Of a stretch of 64,000 nt of DNA, positions 47,392 through 57,914 are shown one piece after another. The stretch's first letter is position 1; every line of letters starts with the position of its first letter. Source of the DNA: Brachyspira murdochii (GTDB lineage Bacteria; Spirochaetota; JAAYUW01). A program made the position numbers and the translations under genes. The notes beneath the pieces were generated by a model. It did no database searches. It was not told the origin of the DNA and was given only the letters and a program-made list of their open reading frames with translations. Location: positions 1 to 64,000 of the forward strand of contig DYJT01000007.1 of the NCBI GenBank assembly GCA_020722965.1, read 5' to 3'.

Positions 47392-47724
47392 TCAAAAAAA
47401 TGAACCACCTAACGCTTTTTCTACAAGTTTTTTCATAGAATTAAATGCAATATCCTTATCTTCCGATGTTGTTGGAATGACTGTAAGAATAGGATACTGC
47501 TTATTTCTTAAAAAATCATCTAACTCTTTTTCACAAATTAAATAATAATTTTCCGTTAAATACACGATTTTATAATTTTTTCTTAAAATAGCTATTATCA
47601 TTTGCTTAATCTGATTTTCATCTGCTTTAGTAATTTCGTATGTGTCAAAACCTATGGTTTTAAATCCCAAAATAGAGTCTTTATCACCAACTACGGCAAT
47701 CTGATTTTCTTTTAATTCACTCAT
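47392..47724 (-). CDS. atpF: V-type ATPase subunit F
   Basis: The 110-residue product has the start IAVVGDKDSILGFKTIGFD typical of subunit F, which binds the shaft subunit D. It begins one base upstream of the atpC stop (the genes abut), so translation is coupled. Length is normal. The Borrelia and Treponema ATPase operons that I recall lack a recognisable F at this place. Confidence 0.92.
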   Translation of the reverse strand: MSELKENQIAVVGDKDSILGFKTIGFDTYEITKADENQIKQMIIAILRKNYKIVYLTENYYLICEKELDDFLRNKQYPILTVIPTTSEDKDIAFNSMKKLVEKALGGSFF

Positions 47725-48819
47725 TTAAAAACCTCGATTTTCTCTTACATAACTTTTTCTGATAAGCTTTTCGATTAAATCTTTAGGTAAATTATTTTTC
47801 TTACCTATATAAATAATTTTAATATTTTTTAACTCAATCTCTTTTGCCCATTTGTAAGATAAAAGATTTTCAAAATTAAAAAAAGCAGACTTCATATTTT
47901 CTTGAAGCAATAAGGTAAGTTGATCATCGATCCATTTTTCGAGTAAAGATAGATTTTTATCCTTTAGCGTAAAATTGATAATATCCATAATTTCAGTGGA
48001 AAAAGGATTTTCAACAAACAACTGCCCTGTTTTCTCAAACTTATTTTCCATTAAATAAGAAGATACCTGCTTTGAAATAATTTTAGATTCGATATAAAAT
48101 GGTTGAAAATCATAAAACTCTTTCTTTTCAAAGAATAATCTTAAAATATTTTTTAAATTTATTAAACCAGAAAAAAGATCATAAAAAATTAATAATAGTT
48201 CAGAATTACTTCTTTTTACAATTTTATTTATCTGCTCAAAGTAAAATTTATCTATAAGTATATCCAGTTTTAAAGCAGTTAAATTATCTATACCTAATTT
48301 TATAAGCTTCTGTGCAAGATCGTTTAAAATTGTATCTTCGATATATTTTTCAAAAAAATTATTTGAATTAAGAAAATCTTTATAGAATAAGAGTATTTGG
48401 TTCTTATTATGAAGAGAATATTGAGTTAGTGGAAGATTCGCTAAATCTTCTGTCGATATTGATTTTTCATTATTTTCAAAAAAAAGAACTTTTTTACCTA
48501 TAATTTTTAAGTTAATGCACTCATTCTGTAGATAAAATAAGGGACTTAAATAGTTTAAATTAGAAATGCTTATCAGTTCTTCTAATAATTTATATAGATG
48601 CCATAATTCCCATTCGTAGATTTTTTCAAAAGATAGATTCTCCTTTTCATCGTGTAGATGGTAACCTTTTTCTACCAGGATTGAAAAAAACTTCGAAAAA
48701 TCAACCTCATTCATCTCTGCGAAGTCACCATCTGAAAGAAGTTGTTTTTCTTTTGATTTAATAACAGAACTGAGATAAGCAAAATCTGAACTATCTTTTA
48801 ATTTTATATTAGATAACAT
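47725..48819 (-). CDS. atpC: V-type ATPase subunit C
   Basis: The 364-residue helical protein fits subunit C (also called d), which links the central stalk to the membrane ring. Sequence identity to known C subunits is low as usual, but the C-terminal KWAKEIELKNIKIIYIGKKNNLPKD is typical, and position between E and F supports the call. Its start overlaps the end of atpE by 11 bases. The ribosome site is weak, consistent with coupled translation. Confidence 0.85.
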   Translation of the reverse strand: MLSNIKLKDSSDFAYLSSVIKSKEKQLLSDGDFAEMNEVDFSKFFSILVEKGYHLHDEKENLSFEKIYEWELWHLYKLLEELISISNLNYLSPLFYLQNECINLKIIGKKVLFFENNEKSISTEDLANLPLTQYSLHNKNQILLFYKDFLNSNNFFEKYIEDTILNDLAQKLIKLGIDNLTALKLDILIDKFYFEQINKIVKRSNSELLLIFYDLFSGLINLKNILRLFFEKKEFYDFQPFYIESKIISKQVSSYLMENKFEKTGQLFVENPFSTEIMDIINFTLKDKNLSLLEKWIDDQLTLLLQENMKSAFFNFENLLSYKWAKEIELKNIKIIYIGKKNNLPKDLIEKLIRKSYVRENRGF

Positions 48820-49396
48820 GTAATATTTTCCCTATATGATTTTCTAGTTTTTCTTTTTTCCTTTTCATTATTGATTCAAAAGTTAGATTTGTCTCTATCT
48901 TCTTGACCTCATTTAATAGTATTATTCCTTTCTCAATTTTATCTGAACTTTTAATATCTTTAAAAGAATAGCCTTTTTCTTTGATTTTTTTAAATAAGAG
49001 ATCTTTTATCCTTGGATATTCTTTTTCTGAAATAAAGATTACCTCTTCTTTTTTCTCTGAATATCTTTCTAATAGATCAAGAATGATAGATATGTATTTA
49101 TCATCATCAATCTTCAAGATTTCTTGATATGCTTTTTCAAAGACATCATTAATTATCTGCCTTTTCTTTTTAAGTATCTGATTCTTTTGTTCTAGTTTTG
49201 CGTTCAATAATCTTGAATGATGATTTTCTTCTATTTCTCTTTCAATCTCTTTAGATTTTTCATTAAAAATTAGTTCAATTTCCTTATCTATTTCTTTTTT
49301 TTTCTCTAAAATCTTCTGATCCCATTCTTTTTCAATCTGATCTTTCTTTATTTCATAATCCGAGACCAATTTGGAAATAATTTCGGAAAATCCCAT
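48809..49396 (-). CDS. atpE: V-type ATPase subunit E (peripheral stalk)
   Basis: The 195-residue product has a long charged N-terminal helix (about 15-90) and a small C-terminal domain, the layout of subunit E. With the coiled-coil G/H subunit it forms the peripheral stalks. It lies 52 bases after the K subunit gene and overlaps atpC. AGAGGG precedes ATG by about five bases. Confidence 0.87.
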   Translation of the reverse strand: MGFSEIISKLVSDYEIKKDQIEKEWDQKILEKKKEIDKEIELIFNEKSKEIEREIEENHHSRLLNAKLEQKNQILKKKRQIINDVFEKAYQEILKIDDDKYISIILDLLERYSEKKEEVIFISEKEYPRIKDLLFKKIKEKGYSFKDIKSSDKIEKGIILLNEVKKIETNLTFESIMKRKKEKLENHIGKILHVI

Positions 49397-49448
49397 ATTC
49401 CCTCTTTTTAACTTTAAAGATTAGTCGTTATAACTTTCTGAATATATA

Positions 49449-49919
49449 TTATAATTTAATAAAAAGTACGAAAAATATTGATAATAAAAGACCCAGAATT
49501 GCATAGAATTCTACCAAACCACCCATTGTCAAAGCTTTACCAGTCTCTGTTGGTTGTTTAGAAACAAGATTGATTCCACTTGCACATACCTTACCTTGAT
49601 AAATGGCAGAAAAAAGACCGGCAAAGGCTATTGGTGATGCTGCAAAGATAAACTGAACACCACGAGAAACAGAAATTAATTCATTTGCATTACCGGTTAT
49701 AATGCCTAATCGTAGGAAAATTAAGAATCCTATGATAAAACCATAAATACCTTGAGTACCAGGAAGAGCTACAAGAGGTAAAAATTTACCAAATTTGGTC
49801 GGATCTTCTGAAAGTGATCCTGCAGCTGCTCTACCTGCTATCATAATACCAATAGCCGAACCAATACCTGAAAGAATAACGGCTAATGCCGCTCCAGCGA
49901 TTGCCACTGTGAATCCCAT
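49449..49919 (-). CDS. atpK: V-type ATPase membrane rotor subunit K (four-helix proteolipid)
   Basis: The 156-residue product is a duplicated two-hairpin rotor subunit with four membrane helices. Only the second hairpin carries the ion-binding acid, E137 in GGLVEFYAILG; the first has Q56 in LPGTQG. The residues that bind sodium in the Enterococcus hirae ring (Leu, Thr, Gln, Gln, Glu) all have counterparts: L52, T55, Q56, Q108 and E137. This suggests a sodium-driven or sodium-pumping enzyme. AGGAGG precedes ATG. Confidence 0.95.
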   Translation of the reverse strand: MGFTVAIAGAALAVILSGIGSAIGIMIAGRAAAGSLSEDPTKFGKFLPLVALPGTQGIYGFIIGFLIFLRLGIITGNANELISVSRGVQFIFAASPIAFAGLFSAIYQGKVCASGINLVSKQPTETGKALTMGGLVEFYAILGLLLSIFFVLFIKL

Positions 49920-49986
49920 TAAGTCCTCCTAAATAAATTTATATCTATATTAAAAATTTAAATTGTCATCAAATTTTAAAAATTCT

Positions 49987-52005
49987 CTATTGTTTTACAA
50001 TTACAGAAAATTTATGAATTCTTTTAAATGGAGACCATCTACGACCGCCGCCTTCATAAAAATTTTTGAAGAATTCTACAAATTGTAAACGCATTGAATG
50101 AACAAATGAACCCAGTAATCCAAGTAGAAAATTAATCCCATGAAGTGCTAGTAAAGGGATCAAAGATAAAATCCAGGAAATAGGGTTAAACTTTGAACCT
50201 CTGACTATTTGAGCTGTAATATTAGCTACCATTGCAATAACGCTTGTGGATAAACCAAGAGCTAAAAGTCTTGAAAAGGAAAGGATGTCTCCCATAATAC
50301 CAGCGACATTGTATACGGCAAAAAACTTACCAATCCCTTTTTCAAAAAACGTTTTCTCGTTGTTAGCGCTAAAAACAAGCAGTGAAACAAGAGATAAACC
50401 ACTAGCGATAGCGAAAATCTTGCTAATAATTGGAGGCAAAACAAATCCAAACATGGTACTTACTAAAAATGAACCTGCTATAGTTATTATTAAGTATGCT
50501 AACGTTTGTGTTAACGCTTTATAATATTCTTTAGCCTTCAACTGTGTTATAAAAGCGACAACAAAAGAACTGGCCATCTGAAAGATACCAAGCTGAAGAG
50601 ATAGAACAAGAAGTTTCATAGGATTTGAAAGAGGATCAAACCAGATAAATTTTTCTATGAAATCTGTCAATTTTGGTGCGCTTTGTTTAAGTAAATCTAG
50701 TCTTGTCCCAAAATAAGTACCGGTTAGTACACCAAAGATAATGGTAAAAATGCTACTTTGCATGAAAACCTTAATAAGTTTTTGATCCTTAAATTTCTTG
50801 AGTAGAAATAAACTACCGATAAATAATAAAACACCATATCCTACATCTCCCAGACAAATACCAAAGAGAATAGGATATATAGGAGCGATTAAAGGAGTAG
50901 GATCTATTTCATTATATTTTGGTATTGAATATAATTCTGTTAATGACTCATAAGGCTGAATAATCTTCTTGTTATTAAATTCTACTGGTGGGTCGTCATT
51001 TTCATCGGGATTTGAAATGTTATAATCGACAAACTTAAATGGTTCAATTAAATTTTTAAATTGTTCAGTATTTTTTTCAAAAATCCACCCGACGATAAAT
51101 TTGGTAGATTCTGTTTTTAAAAATTTCTGTTCTACTTTTTCTTTTGCAAATTTGGCGAAAATTTCATCATAGATTGCCTTGATGGCTTTACCATGAACTT
51201 CTATTATTTCAAATAAGGTAAGATATATCTGATCTATTAACTTATTATCTTCGTCAACTTTATTCTGATAGTTTAAAATATTTTCAGAAATTGTTCCGCT
51301 TTGTTCGGCTATTGAATATTCCTCACCACCGAATTTTTTTATAAGTTGATAAATCTGCTGGTAAATATCTTTTAAGGCAACCAGGATAAAGAAAAAATTG
51401 CCTTCATATTCGAAGACATAATAAAATTGATATAATCTTGGTAAATCAAGAGTTTCAAGCTCTTCTAAGAATTGCTGGTATTTTATTTTAGAAAGATTAA
51501 AAAGTTTTATATTACAATTCTCTGAATCTTGTAAAAATTCGAGCGGTATTGTAATATTTGATACAGGTAATAATACATTAATCCTTGAACTGTTTTTTTC
51601 TATCTCGTTTGTTAAATTTTTCTCTTTATCTAGTAGATCATTTATCTCATTAAGTAATTTTTCATAGTCAAAATTTTCAATTAATCTTTTAAACTCATTT
51701 TGCGAAAAGGTCTCTATCTTGGAAATAAAATTGTCTAAAAATTCCTCTTTTTTTCTATCAGATAATCTAACCGAAATAACCTTGACTCTTTCAAAAAGTC
51801 TTTCGATTATTGAAATATAATTTTTAAATTTTTCTTCTTCTACAAGTAAAACTTCGTTTTTCTGGATATTTAATTCTTTCTCAAGATTATCCATTATTTT
51901 TTCGTCTATATGGATGATACCAGATTCTTGGAGTTTTAATATCAGTTGATCATAAACCGAATCATGTACAATAAGATTGACTTTTTTAACTTTATTAACC
52001 GGCAT
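49987..52005 (-). CDS. atpI: V-type ATPase subunit I (stator membrane subunit a)
   Basis: The 672-residue product has a cytoplasmic N-terminal half with coiled-coil segments (about 1-340) and a C-terminal half with seven or eight membrane helices (about 365-660). Conserved elements include PIYPILFGICLGDVGYGV and FSRLLALGLSTSVIAM, followed by the region with the stator arginines facing the rotor. It follows the G/H-like gene by 21 bases. AAGGA precedes ATG. Confidence 0.95.
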   Translation of the reverse strand: MPVNKVKKVNLIVHDSVYDQLILKLQESGIIHIDEKIMDNLEKELNIQKNEVLLVEEEKFKNYISIIERLFERVKVISVRLSDRKKEEFLDNFISKIETFSQNEFKRLIENFDYEKLLNEINDLLDKEKNLTNEIEKNSSRINVLLPVSNITIPLEFLQDSENCNIKLFNLSKIKYQQFLEELETLDLPRLYQFYYVFEYEGNFFFILVALKDIYQQIYQLIKKFGGEEYSIAEQSGTISENILNYQNKVDEDNKLIDQIYLTLFEIIEVHGKAIKAIYDEIFAKFAKEKVEQKFLKTESTKFIVGWIFEKNTEQFKNLIEPFKFVDYNISNPDENDDPPVEFNNKKIIQPYESLTELYSIPKYNEIDPTPLIAPIYPILFGICLGDVGYGVLLFIGSLFLLKKFKDQKLIKVFMQSSIFTIIFGVLTGTYFGTRLDLLKQSAPKLTDFIEKFIWFDPLSNPMKLLVLSLQLGIFQMASSFVVAFITQLKAKEYYKALTQTLAYLIITIAGSFLVSTMFGFVLPPIISKIFAIASGLSLVSLLVFSANNEKTFFEKGIGKFFAVYNVAGIMGDILSFSRLLALGLSTSVIAMVANITAQIVRGSKFNPISWILSLIPLLALHGINFLLGLLGSFVHSMRLQFVEFFKNFYEGGGRRWSPFKRIHKFSVIVKQ

Positions 52006-52026
52006 ATCTATCCTTTAAAAAAGGTT

Positions 52027-52341
52027 TTAGTCTTTAAAAAATTCATCTTTTATGTATTCGATTGCTTTTTGTATATACTGCCTATCGATTTCATCAAAGT
52101 TTTTAAGAAGATTTTTGGTTTCATTTGTAATATTAGAAATTTGAGAATCTATATATTCTTTTATGTTTTTTTCTTCATCTATTTTAAATTGATTTAATCT
52201 GACTTTTAATTCTTCTTCTTTTTGATTCCGATAATTATTTAAAAGGTTGAATTCATTCCTTTTTTTTTCGATTATCTTCTGAAGTTCCTCTTTTAATTCT
52301 TTTTCCTTTTGATGTATTTGAACTATCTGTTGAAAATCCAT
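52027..52341 (-). CDS. V-type ATPase peripheral stalk subunit G/H-like
   Basis: The 104-residue product is almost wholly a charged coiled coil, the form expected of the small stalk subunit (called G, H or F in different species) that pairs with E. Sequence alone gives little more, but first position in the operon matches Thermus and Enterococcus. AAGGAG precedes ATG. Confidence 0.75.
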   Translation of the reverse strand: MDFQQIVQIHQKEKELKEELQKIIEKKRNEFNLLNNYRNQKEEELKVRLNQFKIDEEKNIKEYIDSQISNITNETKNLLKNFDEIDRQYIQKAIEYIKDEFFKD

Positions 52342-52409
52342 CTAAGAACTCCTTATAAAAATAAATTGTTATAGATATTAAAAATATTAAATAGTTTTTG
52401 TTTTAATAA

Positions 52410-52437
52410 ATATTATTTTAATTATTTAATTTGTCAA
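52410..52437 (-). promoter_or_regulatory. Candidate sigma-70 promoter of the V-type ATPase operon
   Basis: On the minus strand TTGACA (52432-52437) is followed after 16 bases by TAATAT (52410-52415, four of six matches). It lies about 70 bases before the first ATPase gene, after the stop codon of the lone response regulator upstream. The -35 is perfect; the -10 is moderate in an AT-rich background. Confidence 0.4.
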
Positions 52438-52473
52438 ATTAAGCTTAAGCGATTAAAATCTACCAAATAAAAT

Positions 52474-52854
52474 TTACCAATTGTTAGATATCATTTGAAT
52501 TCTTTGAACTAGATCTTCATATGAGACTGGTTTTAATATAAAATCAGAAATTTCTTTTTTTAATGGATTATTTTCCAGCTGCTCTCTTTCCTTAACATTT
52601 CCTGTAAAAATTATAACTGGTAAATCTTCCTTTTTTTTAATTTTTCTTATCTCTTTCAATGTATCCCATCCTGAAATCTCAGGCATCATAAGATCAAGCA
52701 GTACAAGACCGACAGAATCATCATTTTTAACTTTTTCTATAGCATCATAACCACTTAAGCAGGTAATTACATTATAATTATTCATCTCAAGTACCATTTT
52801 TACAAAATCCAATATAACAAGAACATCATCAACGACCAATATCTTTTTTGCCAC
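52474..52854 (-). CDS. Single-domain response regulator (CheY-like)
   Basis: The product is a bare receiver domain of 126 residues: VVDDV, phospho-acceptor Asp in LVLLDLMMPEISGWD, Thr in IFTGN and Lys in ILKPVSYED. The start is GTG at 52854 or TTG one codon earlier, with AAGGA upstream; the GTG has the better spacing. No kinase gene is adjacent; it stands between the ATPase operon and nrdJ, so its partner is unknown. The segment IRKIKKKEDLPVIIFTG resembles receivers of motility or regulatory phosphorelays more than CheY itself. Confidence 0.85.
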   Translation of the reverse strand: MAKKILVVDDVLVILDFVKMVLEMNNYNVITCLSGYDAIEKVKNDDSVGLVLLDLMMPEISGWDTLKEIRKIKKKEDLPVIIFTGNVKEREQLENNPLKKEISDFILKPVSYEDLVQRIQMISNNW

Positions 52855-52962
52855 CAATTATCCTTTATAATTGTATATAATCTGATATTTTATTACTTTT
52901 TCCATTTAAAAAATAACAGATAATTTTTTTTTTGCAAAATTTGTTAAAGCAAGATTAAATTT

Positions 52963-52984
52963 TTACCATTGAATTACCATTGAA
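52963..52984. repeat. Two tandem copies of TTACCATTGAA
   Basis: Two perfect 11-base copies lie head to tail in the divergent gap between the lone response regulator and nrdJ, about 75 bases before the nrdJ start. They overlap the -35 of the candidate nrdJ promoter. A regulator site is possible but a chance duplication is equally likely. Confidence 0.45.
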
Positions 52985-53007
52985 TTAAAATTAAATTAAA
53001 TTATATT
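52980..53007 (+). promoter_or_regulatory. Candidate promoter of nrdJ
   Basis: TTGAAT (52980-52985) and TATATT (53002-53007) are 16 bases apart, about 50 bases before the nrdJ ATG. Matches are four and five of six. The region is extremely AT-rich, so the call is tentative. No NrdR box pair or cobalamin riboswitch was recognised. Confidence 0.35.
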
Positions 53008-53059
53008 AACTTAAATTATATAAATTAAGATACATGCATAGAGTATGCTGGAGGTATGA

Positions 53060-55363
53060 ATGATAAATTTTAGTGATAATGCAAAATTAATCCTTCAAAA
53101 AAGATATCTTTTAAAAAATGAGAATGGAGAGCCAATTGAATCTATTGAGGGTTTGTTCACAAGAGTCGCAAAGGCTATAGCCTTATCTGAAAAAATATAT
53201 AATTCAAAGGCAAATATCGAAAAATTTCAATCAGATTATTTTGATCTTATGACTTCGCTTGATTTCATCCCAAATTCACCTACTTTAATGAATGCGGGTA
53301 CCGATATTGGTCAACTTTCTGCATGTTTCGTTCTTCCAGTTGGAGATTCAATTGAAGATATATTCGATTCCGTAAAACATGCCGCAATTATACACAAAAC
53401 CGGAGGTGGCACTGGCTTTTCTTTCTCAAGATTAAGACCAAGAAATGATATTGTTAAATCAACTGCAGGTGTATCATCTGGTCCCGTGTCTTTTATGGAA
53501 GTTTTTGATTCTGCAACGAATGCGATAAAGCAGGGTGGTAAAAGAAGAGGCGCTAATATGGGAATACTTAGTGTTCACCATCCTGATATAAAAGAATTTA
53601 TAACCTACAAAAATGATCTGACAAAACTCACGAATTTCAATATCTCTGTAGCTCTTACCGATGAATTTCTTGCTGCTGTTGAAAATGATAAACCTTACAA
53701 TCTTATAAACCCAAGAGATAACAAGGTTGTCGGCCAACTTTCTGCATTAGAAATTTTTAATTTGATTGTTGAAAGCGCATGGAAAACAGGTGAACCAGGT
53801 ATTATTTTTATAGATCAGATGAATAGGAAAAACCCGACGCCTCAAATTGGGCAGATTGAGTCAACAAATCCATGTGGAGAACAACCACTTCTTCCATACG
53901 AATCCTGTAATCTTGGTTCACTAAATTTGAATAATATTTTGACAGAAAAAGATGGGAATTTCGAGATTAATTGGGAAAAACTTGAAAAAATAACGGCTTT
54001 GGCGGTAAGATTTCTTGATAATGTCATAGATATAAATAATTATCCATTAAAACAGATAGAAGAGATGACGAAAGGTAATAGAAAGATTGGTCTTGGAATA
54101 ATGGGATGGGCCGATATGTTATTTAAACTTGGAATTCCATATAATAGCGAAGAAGCGGTAAATCTTGCCGAGAAAATCATGAAGAATATATATCAGTATT
54201 CTATCGAATCTTCAAAGATATTGGCAGAAGAAAGAGGTGTTTTTCCAAATTGGGAAAAATCTATCTATAAATCTCAAAATTTACGGCTTAGAAATTCAAC
54301 TTTAACCACAATTGCACCAACAGGAACTATTTCCCTTATAGCAGATGCATCAAGTGGAATCGAGCCAGTTTTTGCTCTTGCCTATTCAAGAAAAGCGATG
54401 GATTCCAACATTTTAAACTATTTCCACCCCTATTTCGAAAAAGTATTATCTCAAATACCTGGAATCGATCAAAAGATCTTCGATGAGATTCTGGAAAAAG
54501 GAAGTTTGCAGGATATTAAAATTATTCCAGAGCGAATAAAATCAATTTTCGTCACAGCACATAATATTGAACCAATATGGCATATTAAGATTCAGGCAGC
54601 ATTTCAGAAATATACAGATAATGCGGTATCGAAAACAATCAATTTTCCGAGCACTGCAACAAAAGAGGATGTGTCAAAGTCTTATCTATTAGCTTACAAA
54701 CTTGGCTGTAAAGGAATTACCATATATAGAGATAAGAGCCGTGAAGGCGTTTTACAGTTAGGTATTTCTGATAAAAATAATGAAGAATTGGATTTAGAAA
54801 AAAAGATTGAAGAAAAGATCAAAAAACCGAGAAAAAGACCACTTAAAACTTCTGGGAAAACTATTCGAATAGAAACTGGATGCGGTCATCTTTATGTTAC
54901 GATAAACGAAGACGAGCTTGGTCTTGTTGAGCTCTTTGCGACAATGGGAAAAGCGGGAGGGTGTGCATCTTCGCAGATAGAGGCAATTAGTAGGCTTATA
55001 TCTTTATCTTTAAGATCTCAGATTGATCCTTACTCGATAATTAAACAATTAAAGGGGATTAGATGCCCAAATCCAACTATTTTCCCATCCGAATATGGGA
55101 AGACATTGTCATGTGCTGATGGAATTGCTAAAGCGATAGAAATATATTTGAATGAAAAAAATTCTCTTTTTGAATCAGAAAATATAACAAACTCTTCTAA
55201 TATTTCCGAAAATAAGATTAAAGAGAACAAACAAAAAGAAAAAGAGGATGATTTAATAAGGAGAAAAGAGGTAGCAGGAATCTGCCCTGAATGTGGAGGT
55301 GTTCTTGTTCAGGAAGAAGGATGCATTACCTGTCATGATTGTGGTTACTCAAAATGCGGATAA
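53060..55363 (+). CDS. nrdJ: Adenosylcobalamin-dependent (class II) ribonucleotide reductase
   Basis: This 767-residue enzyme makes deoxyribonucleotides using B12, with no oxygen need. Core motifs are [41 protein letters not shown] and [12 protein letters not shown]. There is no N-terminal ATP-cone, so activity regulation through that site is absent. Residues about 605-700 form the TSCPD domain and the last 25 a zinc-ribbon ([16 protein letters not shown]) that also supplies redox cysteines. GGAGG lies five bases before ATG; another ATG five bases earlier leads to a stop after five codons. No other reductase genes are in the window. Confidence 0.96.
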   Translation: MINFSDNAKLILQKRYLLKNENGEPIESIEGLFTRVAKAIALSEKIYNSKANIEKFQSDYFDLMTSLDFIPNSPTLMNAGTDIGQLSACFVLPVGDSIEDIFDSVKHAAIIHKTGGGTGFSFSRLRPRNDIVKSTAGVSSGPVSFMEVFDSATNAIKQGGKRRGANMGILSVHHPDIKEFITYKNDLTKLTNFNISVALTDEFLAAVENDKPYNLINPRDNKVVGQLSALEIFNLIVESAWKTGEPGIIFIDQMNRKNPTPQIGQIESTNPCGEQPLLPYESCNLGSLNLNNILTEKDGNFEINWEKLEKITALAVRFLDNVIDINNYPLKQIEEMTKGNRKIGLGIMGWADMLFKLGIPYNSEEAVNLAEKIMKNIYQYSIESSKILAEERGVFPNWEKSIYKSQNLRLRNSTLTTIAPTGTISLIADASSGIEPVFALAYSRKAMDSNILNYFHPYFEKVLSQIPGIDQKIFDEILEKGSLQDIKIIPERIKSIFVTAHNIEPIWHIKIQAAFQKYTDNAVSKTINFPSTATKEDVSKSYLLAYKLGCKGITIYRDKSREGVLQLGISDKNNEELDLEKKIEEKIKKPRKRPLKTSGKTIRIETGCGHLYVTINEDELGLVELFATMGKAGGCASSQIEAISRLISLSLRSQIDPYSIIKQLKGIRCPNPTIFPSEYGKTLSCADGIAKAIEIYLNEKNSLFESENITNSSNISENKIKENKQKEKEDDLIRRKEVAGICPECGGVLVQEEGCITCHDCGYSKCG

Positions 55364-55376
55364 ATCTATTGAAATA

Positions 55377-55404
55377 TTGATAAATTTAAATTTTAGTTGA
55401 TAAT
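55377..55404 (+). promoter_or_regulatory. Candidate promoter of the large MCP gene
   Basis: TTGATA (55377-55382) and GATAAT (55399-55404) are 16 bases apart, each with five of six consensus matches, 33 bases before the ATG at 55437. A TATAAT at 55412-55417 offers an alternative -10 but has no good -35. Confidence 0.4.
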
Positions 55405-55436
55405 AAAATTATATAATAAAGAAGGGTTCATCTATT

Positions 55437-57914
55437 ATGAATATTAAATTAAGAATTTTTCTATTCTTTATGTTTTTTTCTATCATATTTTTCATAATTC
55501 TTAATATTTCAATTTCTAAACAACTTAAAAATGAACTTTTTAATAAAACGACAGAAAATTTAATTACTTCAAATAATTTCTTAATTAAGTATATTAAATC
55601 AAATACTAAAAATATTAGAGATAATTTAAGTAATTCGATTTCCCTTATTTATCCAGCTATTAAAGAGTTTACTATTAATTTAAAAGAAGATGCTTATCCT
55701 TTTATCATTCAATATCTTCAATATAATTTCGAGACTAAAAACCCTGATAAAACAATATATCTGTACAATGGAGATTTTTCAAAACTACTATATACAAATG
55801 CGGATAAACTTGGCACTTTCAAAGAGTTACCTACAGTTACAGGTGAAAAAAGTTTATATAATTACGCCGGAAATGCGTCTTCCTATGAGGGGATAATATA
55901 TATTGATGAGCATTATTATAATTTTAGAACACAGGCTTTCAAAATCGATGATTTCAGCAAAGAAGTTTATTATCAGATCTTAATTATATACAGTAAACAA
56001 TCATTCGAAAGATTTATAGAAGAATCCTTTGATTTTAGAGATTTCCCTGCAGACCTTCATTCTATAGCCATCATAGATGTTTCTGATTTTACTATAGGAG
56101 GAATATCCGATAAAAAAACTCCTTTTTTTTATATCGGAAGTGATGTAAATAATATTGACTTTATACCTGCTCTTTCTATTTCTGGTAAATCGAATATCTA
56201 CGATAAAAATAGTGGTGAACGCTTTCTTTCCTTTACTTCTACCATTGAAATATATTATTTTAAGATAATTTCTTTACTCCCTTATAACAAAATAGATAAG
56301 AAGGTCTCTCAGATAACAAAACGGCTTTTTATAGTCTCACTAATTATGATATTGATTTTGCTCTTACTCATAAACATATTTATAAGATTAATTATATTTA
56401 ATCCATTAAATTATTTCAATAAGGTATATAAAAGCATAAATTCTGGAAATTTATCAATAGATATTGAACTAAAAAATGATGAGTTAGATCCTCTGAGAAA
56501 ATCTATTAAGACTCTTTTGAAACAGTTTTTATCGATTTTTGAAGAAACATCAAATCTTTCTGATGTTTTTTCAACCACTTTAGATTCGACAAATAAGATG
56601 TTCAATGATGAAAGTAATAAGCTTATGCAATATCAAAACAAATTTAAAGTTCTTACAGATAACTTTGGTGATATTCTTGAAAAATTTCAAAATATTCAGG
56701 ATATCGCAAAAACTTCATTGAATTATTCGAAAGATTCTATGTCAAAGGCTAGTGAAAATGTTAAAGTTGTCTCTGATTTAATAACAAACATGAACAAGAT
56801 AAAAGATCTATATAATAAAATATTACAATTTTCAAATGAAATACGAACTTTAGCAAACCAGACAAATCTTCTTTCTTTAAATGCATCAATAGAATCATCT
56901 AAAGCTGGCGAATTTGGTAAAGGGTTTTCTGTGGTTGCCTCTGAAATTAGAAAACTCGCTACAAGAACGAAGGATTTCGTCGATAGCATTTCCAGCATGA
57001 CCCAGGAAATAGGAACAATCATATTAGAGACTTCTGAATCTACCACTGGAGTTGAATCCTTATTAAAACAAATTGTTGGAAATCTTTCAGGACTTAATGG
57101 ATTAATCGATCAGATCAAAAATATGATAGATATAACAAGTTCATCTGCCTTTACTTTTAAATCAGAAATACTTCAAAATTCCGAAAATCTATCCGAGCTT
57201 GTTTCATCAACTCAATCTATATCAGAATATATAAATGATCTTAAAAAAGATTTTTCTAATATTGTCGAAATGTTCTCATTTTTTAACTTCAACCCTATCT
57301 CTACTGAAACACAGGAATATTATGAGCATAAACTTGTTTCAGTCGCACAAGAGATTGAAGAAGATATATTTGATAATTTTAACAATATCGAAAAAAAGGA
57401 TATTATCACTATCAATTACTATGATATTCAATCCTTAACCATAAATGGCATAGACATCACAAACGATAATGAATTTGTCCAGGAATTAAAGAAAAAATAT
57501 GATTCTGATTTTTCAATTTTACAGCTTTCAAGTTCTGGAGAACTTGTAAGAGTCAATACTACGGTCGTTGATGTAAACGGTCAGAGCATTATTGGTTCTA
57601 CATTATATGAAAAATCTATTTTCTATTCGGCTATAATCGATGAAGGTAAAGATTATATTGGATTTCAAAGGGCTTTTGATAAAACATTCTTCACCATTTT
57701 CAGACCATATTTTTCCGAAGAAAACGAATTTCTTTTTTGTATTTCATTTGGTTATCAGGTAGAAGAAATTATAAAAGAAGATAAAGATAACAATTCTGAA
57801 AATAATGTTGAAAACAAACTTTTGACCGCAGATGATAATGAAAGTTTAAGCTCACAGGAAGATGAACAAGATATAAACGAAATAAAAGAGATAAAAGAAA
57901 TTAGTGAAAATTAA
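55437..57914 (+). CDS. Large methyl-accepting protein with a C-terminal Cache-like domain
   Basis: The 825-residue receptor has membrane helices at about 5-25 and 297-320 around a 270-residue periplasmic sensor of probable Cache type, then a HAMP-like region (about 318-365) and a signalling domain with tip residues 468-508 ([36 protein letters not shown]). Unusually, residues about 655-780 form a further globular domain ([20 protein letters not shown], then [11 protein letters not shown]) like the Cache_3-Cache_2 sensors normally found outside the cell, and an acidic tail follows. It is transcribed alone and overlaps convergent galE by 14 bases. The ribosome site is weak. Confidence 0.85.
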   Translation: MNIKLRIFLFFMFFSIIFFIILNISISKQLKNELFNKTTENLITSNNFLIKYIKSNTKNIRDNLSNSISLIYPAIKEFTINLKEDAYPFIIQYLQYNFETKNPDKTIYLYNGDFSKLLYTNADKLGTFKELPTVTGEKSLYNYAGNASSYEGIIYIDEHYYNFRTQAFKIDDFSKEVYYQILIIYSKQSFERFIEESFDFRDFPADLHSIAIIDVSDFTIGGISDKKTPFFYIGSDVNNIDFIPALSISGKSNIYDKNSGERFLSFTSTIEIYYFKIISLLPYNKIDKKVSQITKRLFIVSLIMILILLLLINIFIRLIIFNPLNYFNKVYKSINSGNLSIDIELKNDELDPLRKSIKTLLKQFLSIFEETSNLSDVFSTTLDSTNKMFNDESNKLMQYQNKFKVLTDNFGDILEKFQNIQDIAKTSLNYSKDSMSKASENVKVVSDLITNMNKIKDLYNKILQFSNEIRTLANQTNLLSLNASIESSKAGEFGKGFSVVASEIRKLATRTKDFVDSISSMTQEIGTIILETSESTTGVESLLKQIVGNLSGLNGLIDQIKNMIDITSSSAFTFKSEILQNSENLSELVSSTQSISEYINDLKKDFSNIVEMFSFFNFNPISTETQEYYEHKLVSVAQEIEEDIFDNFNNIEKKDIITINYYDIQSLTINGIDITNDNEFVQELKKKYDSDFSILQLSSSGELVRVNTTVVDVNGQSIIGSTLYEKSIFYSAIIDEGKDYIGFQRAFDKTFFTIFRPYFSEENEFLFCISFGYQVEEIIKEDKDNNSENNVENKLLTADDNESLSSQEDEQDINEIKEIKEISEN

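Noticed and set aside
52858-53059. Cobalamin riboswitch or NrdR boxes upstream of the B12-dependent reductase
   Set aside because: The gap is extremely AT-rich and lacks the B12-box or paired NrdR boxes.
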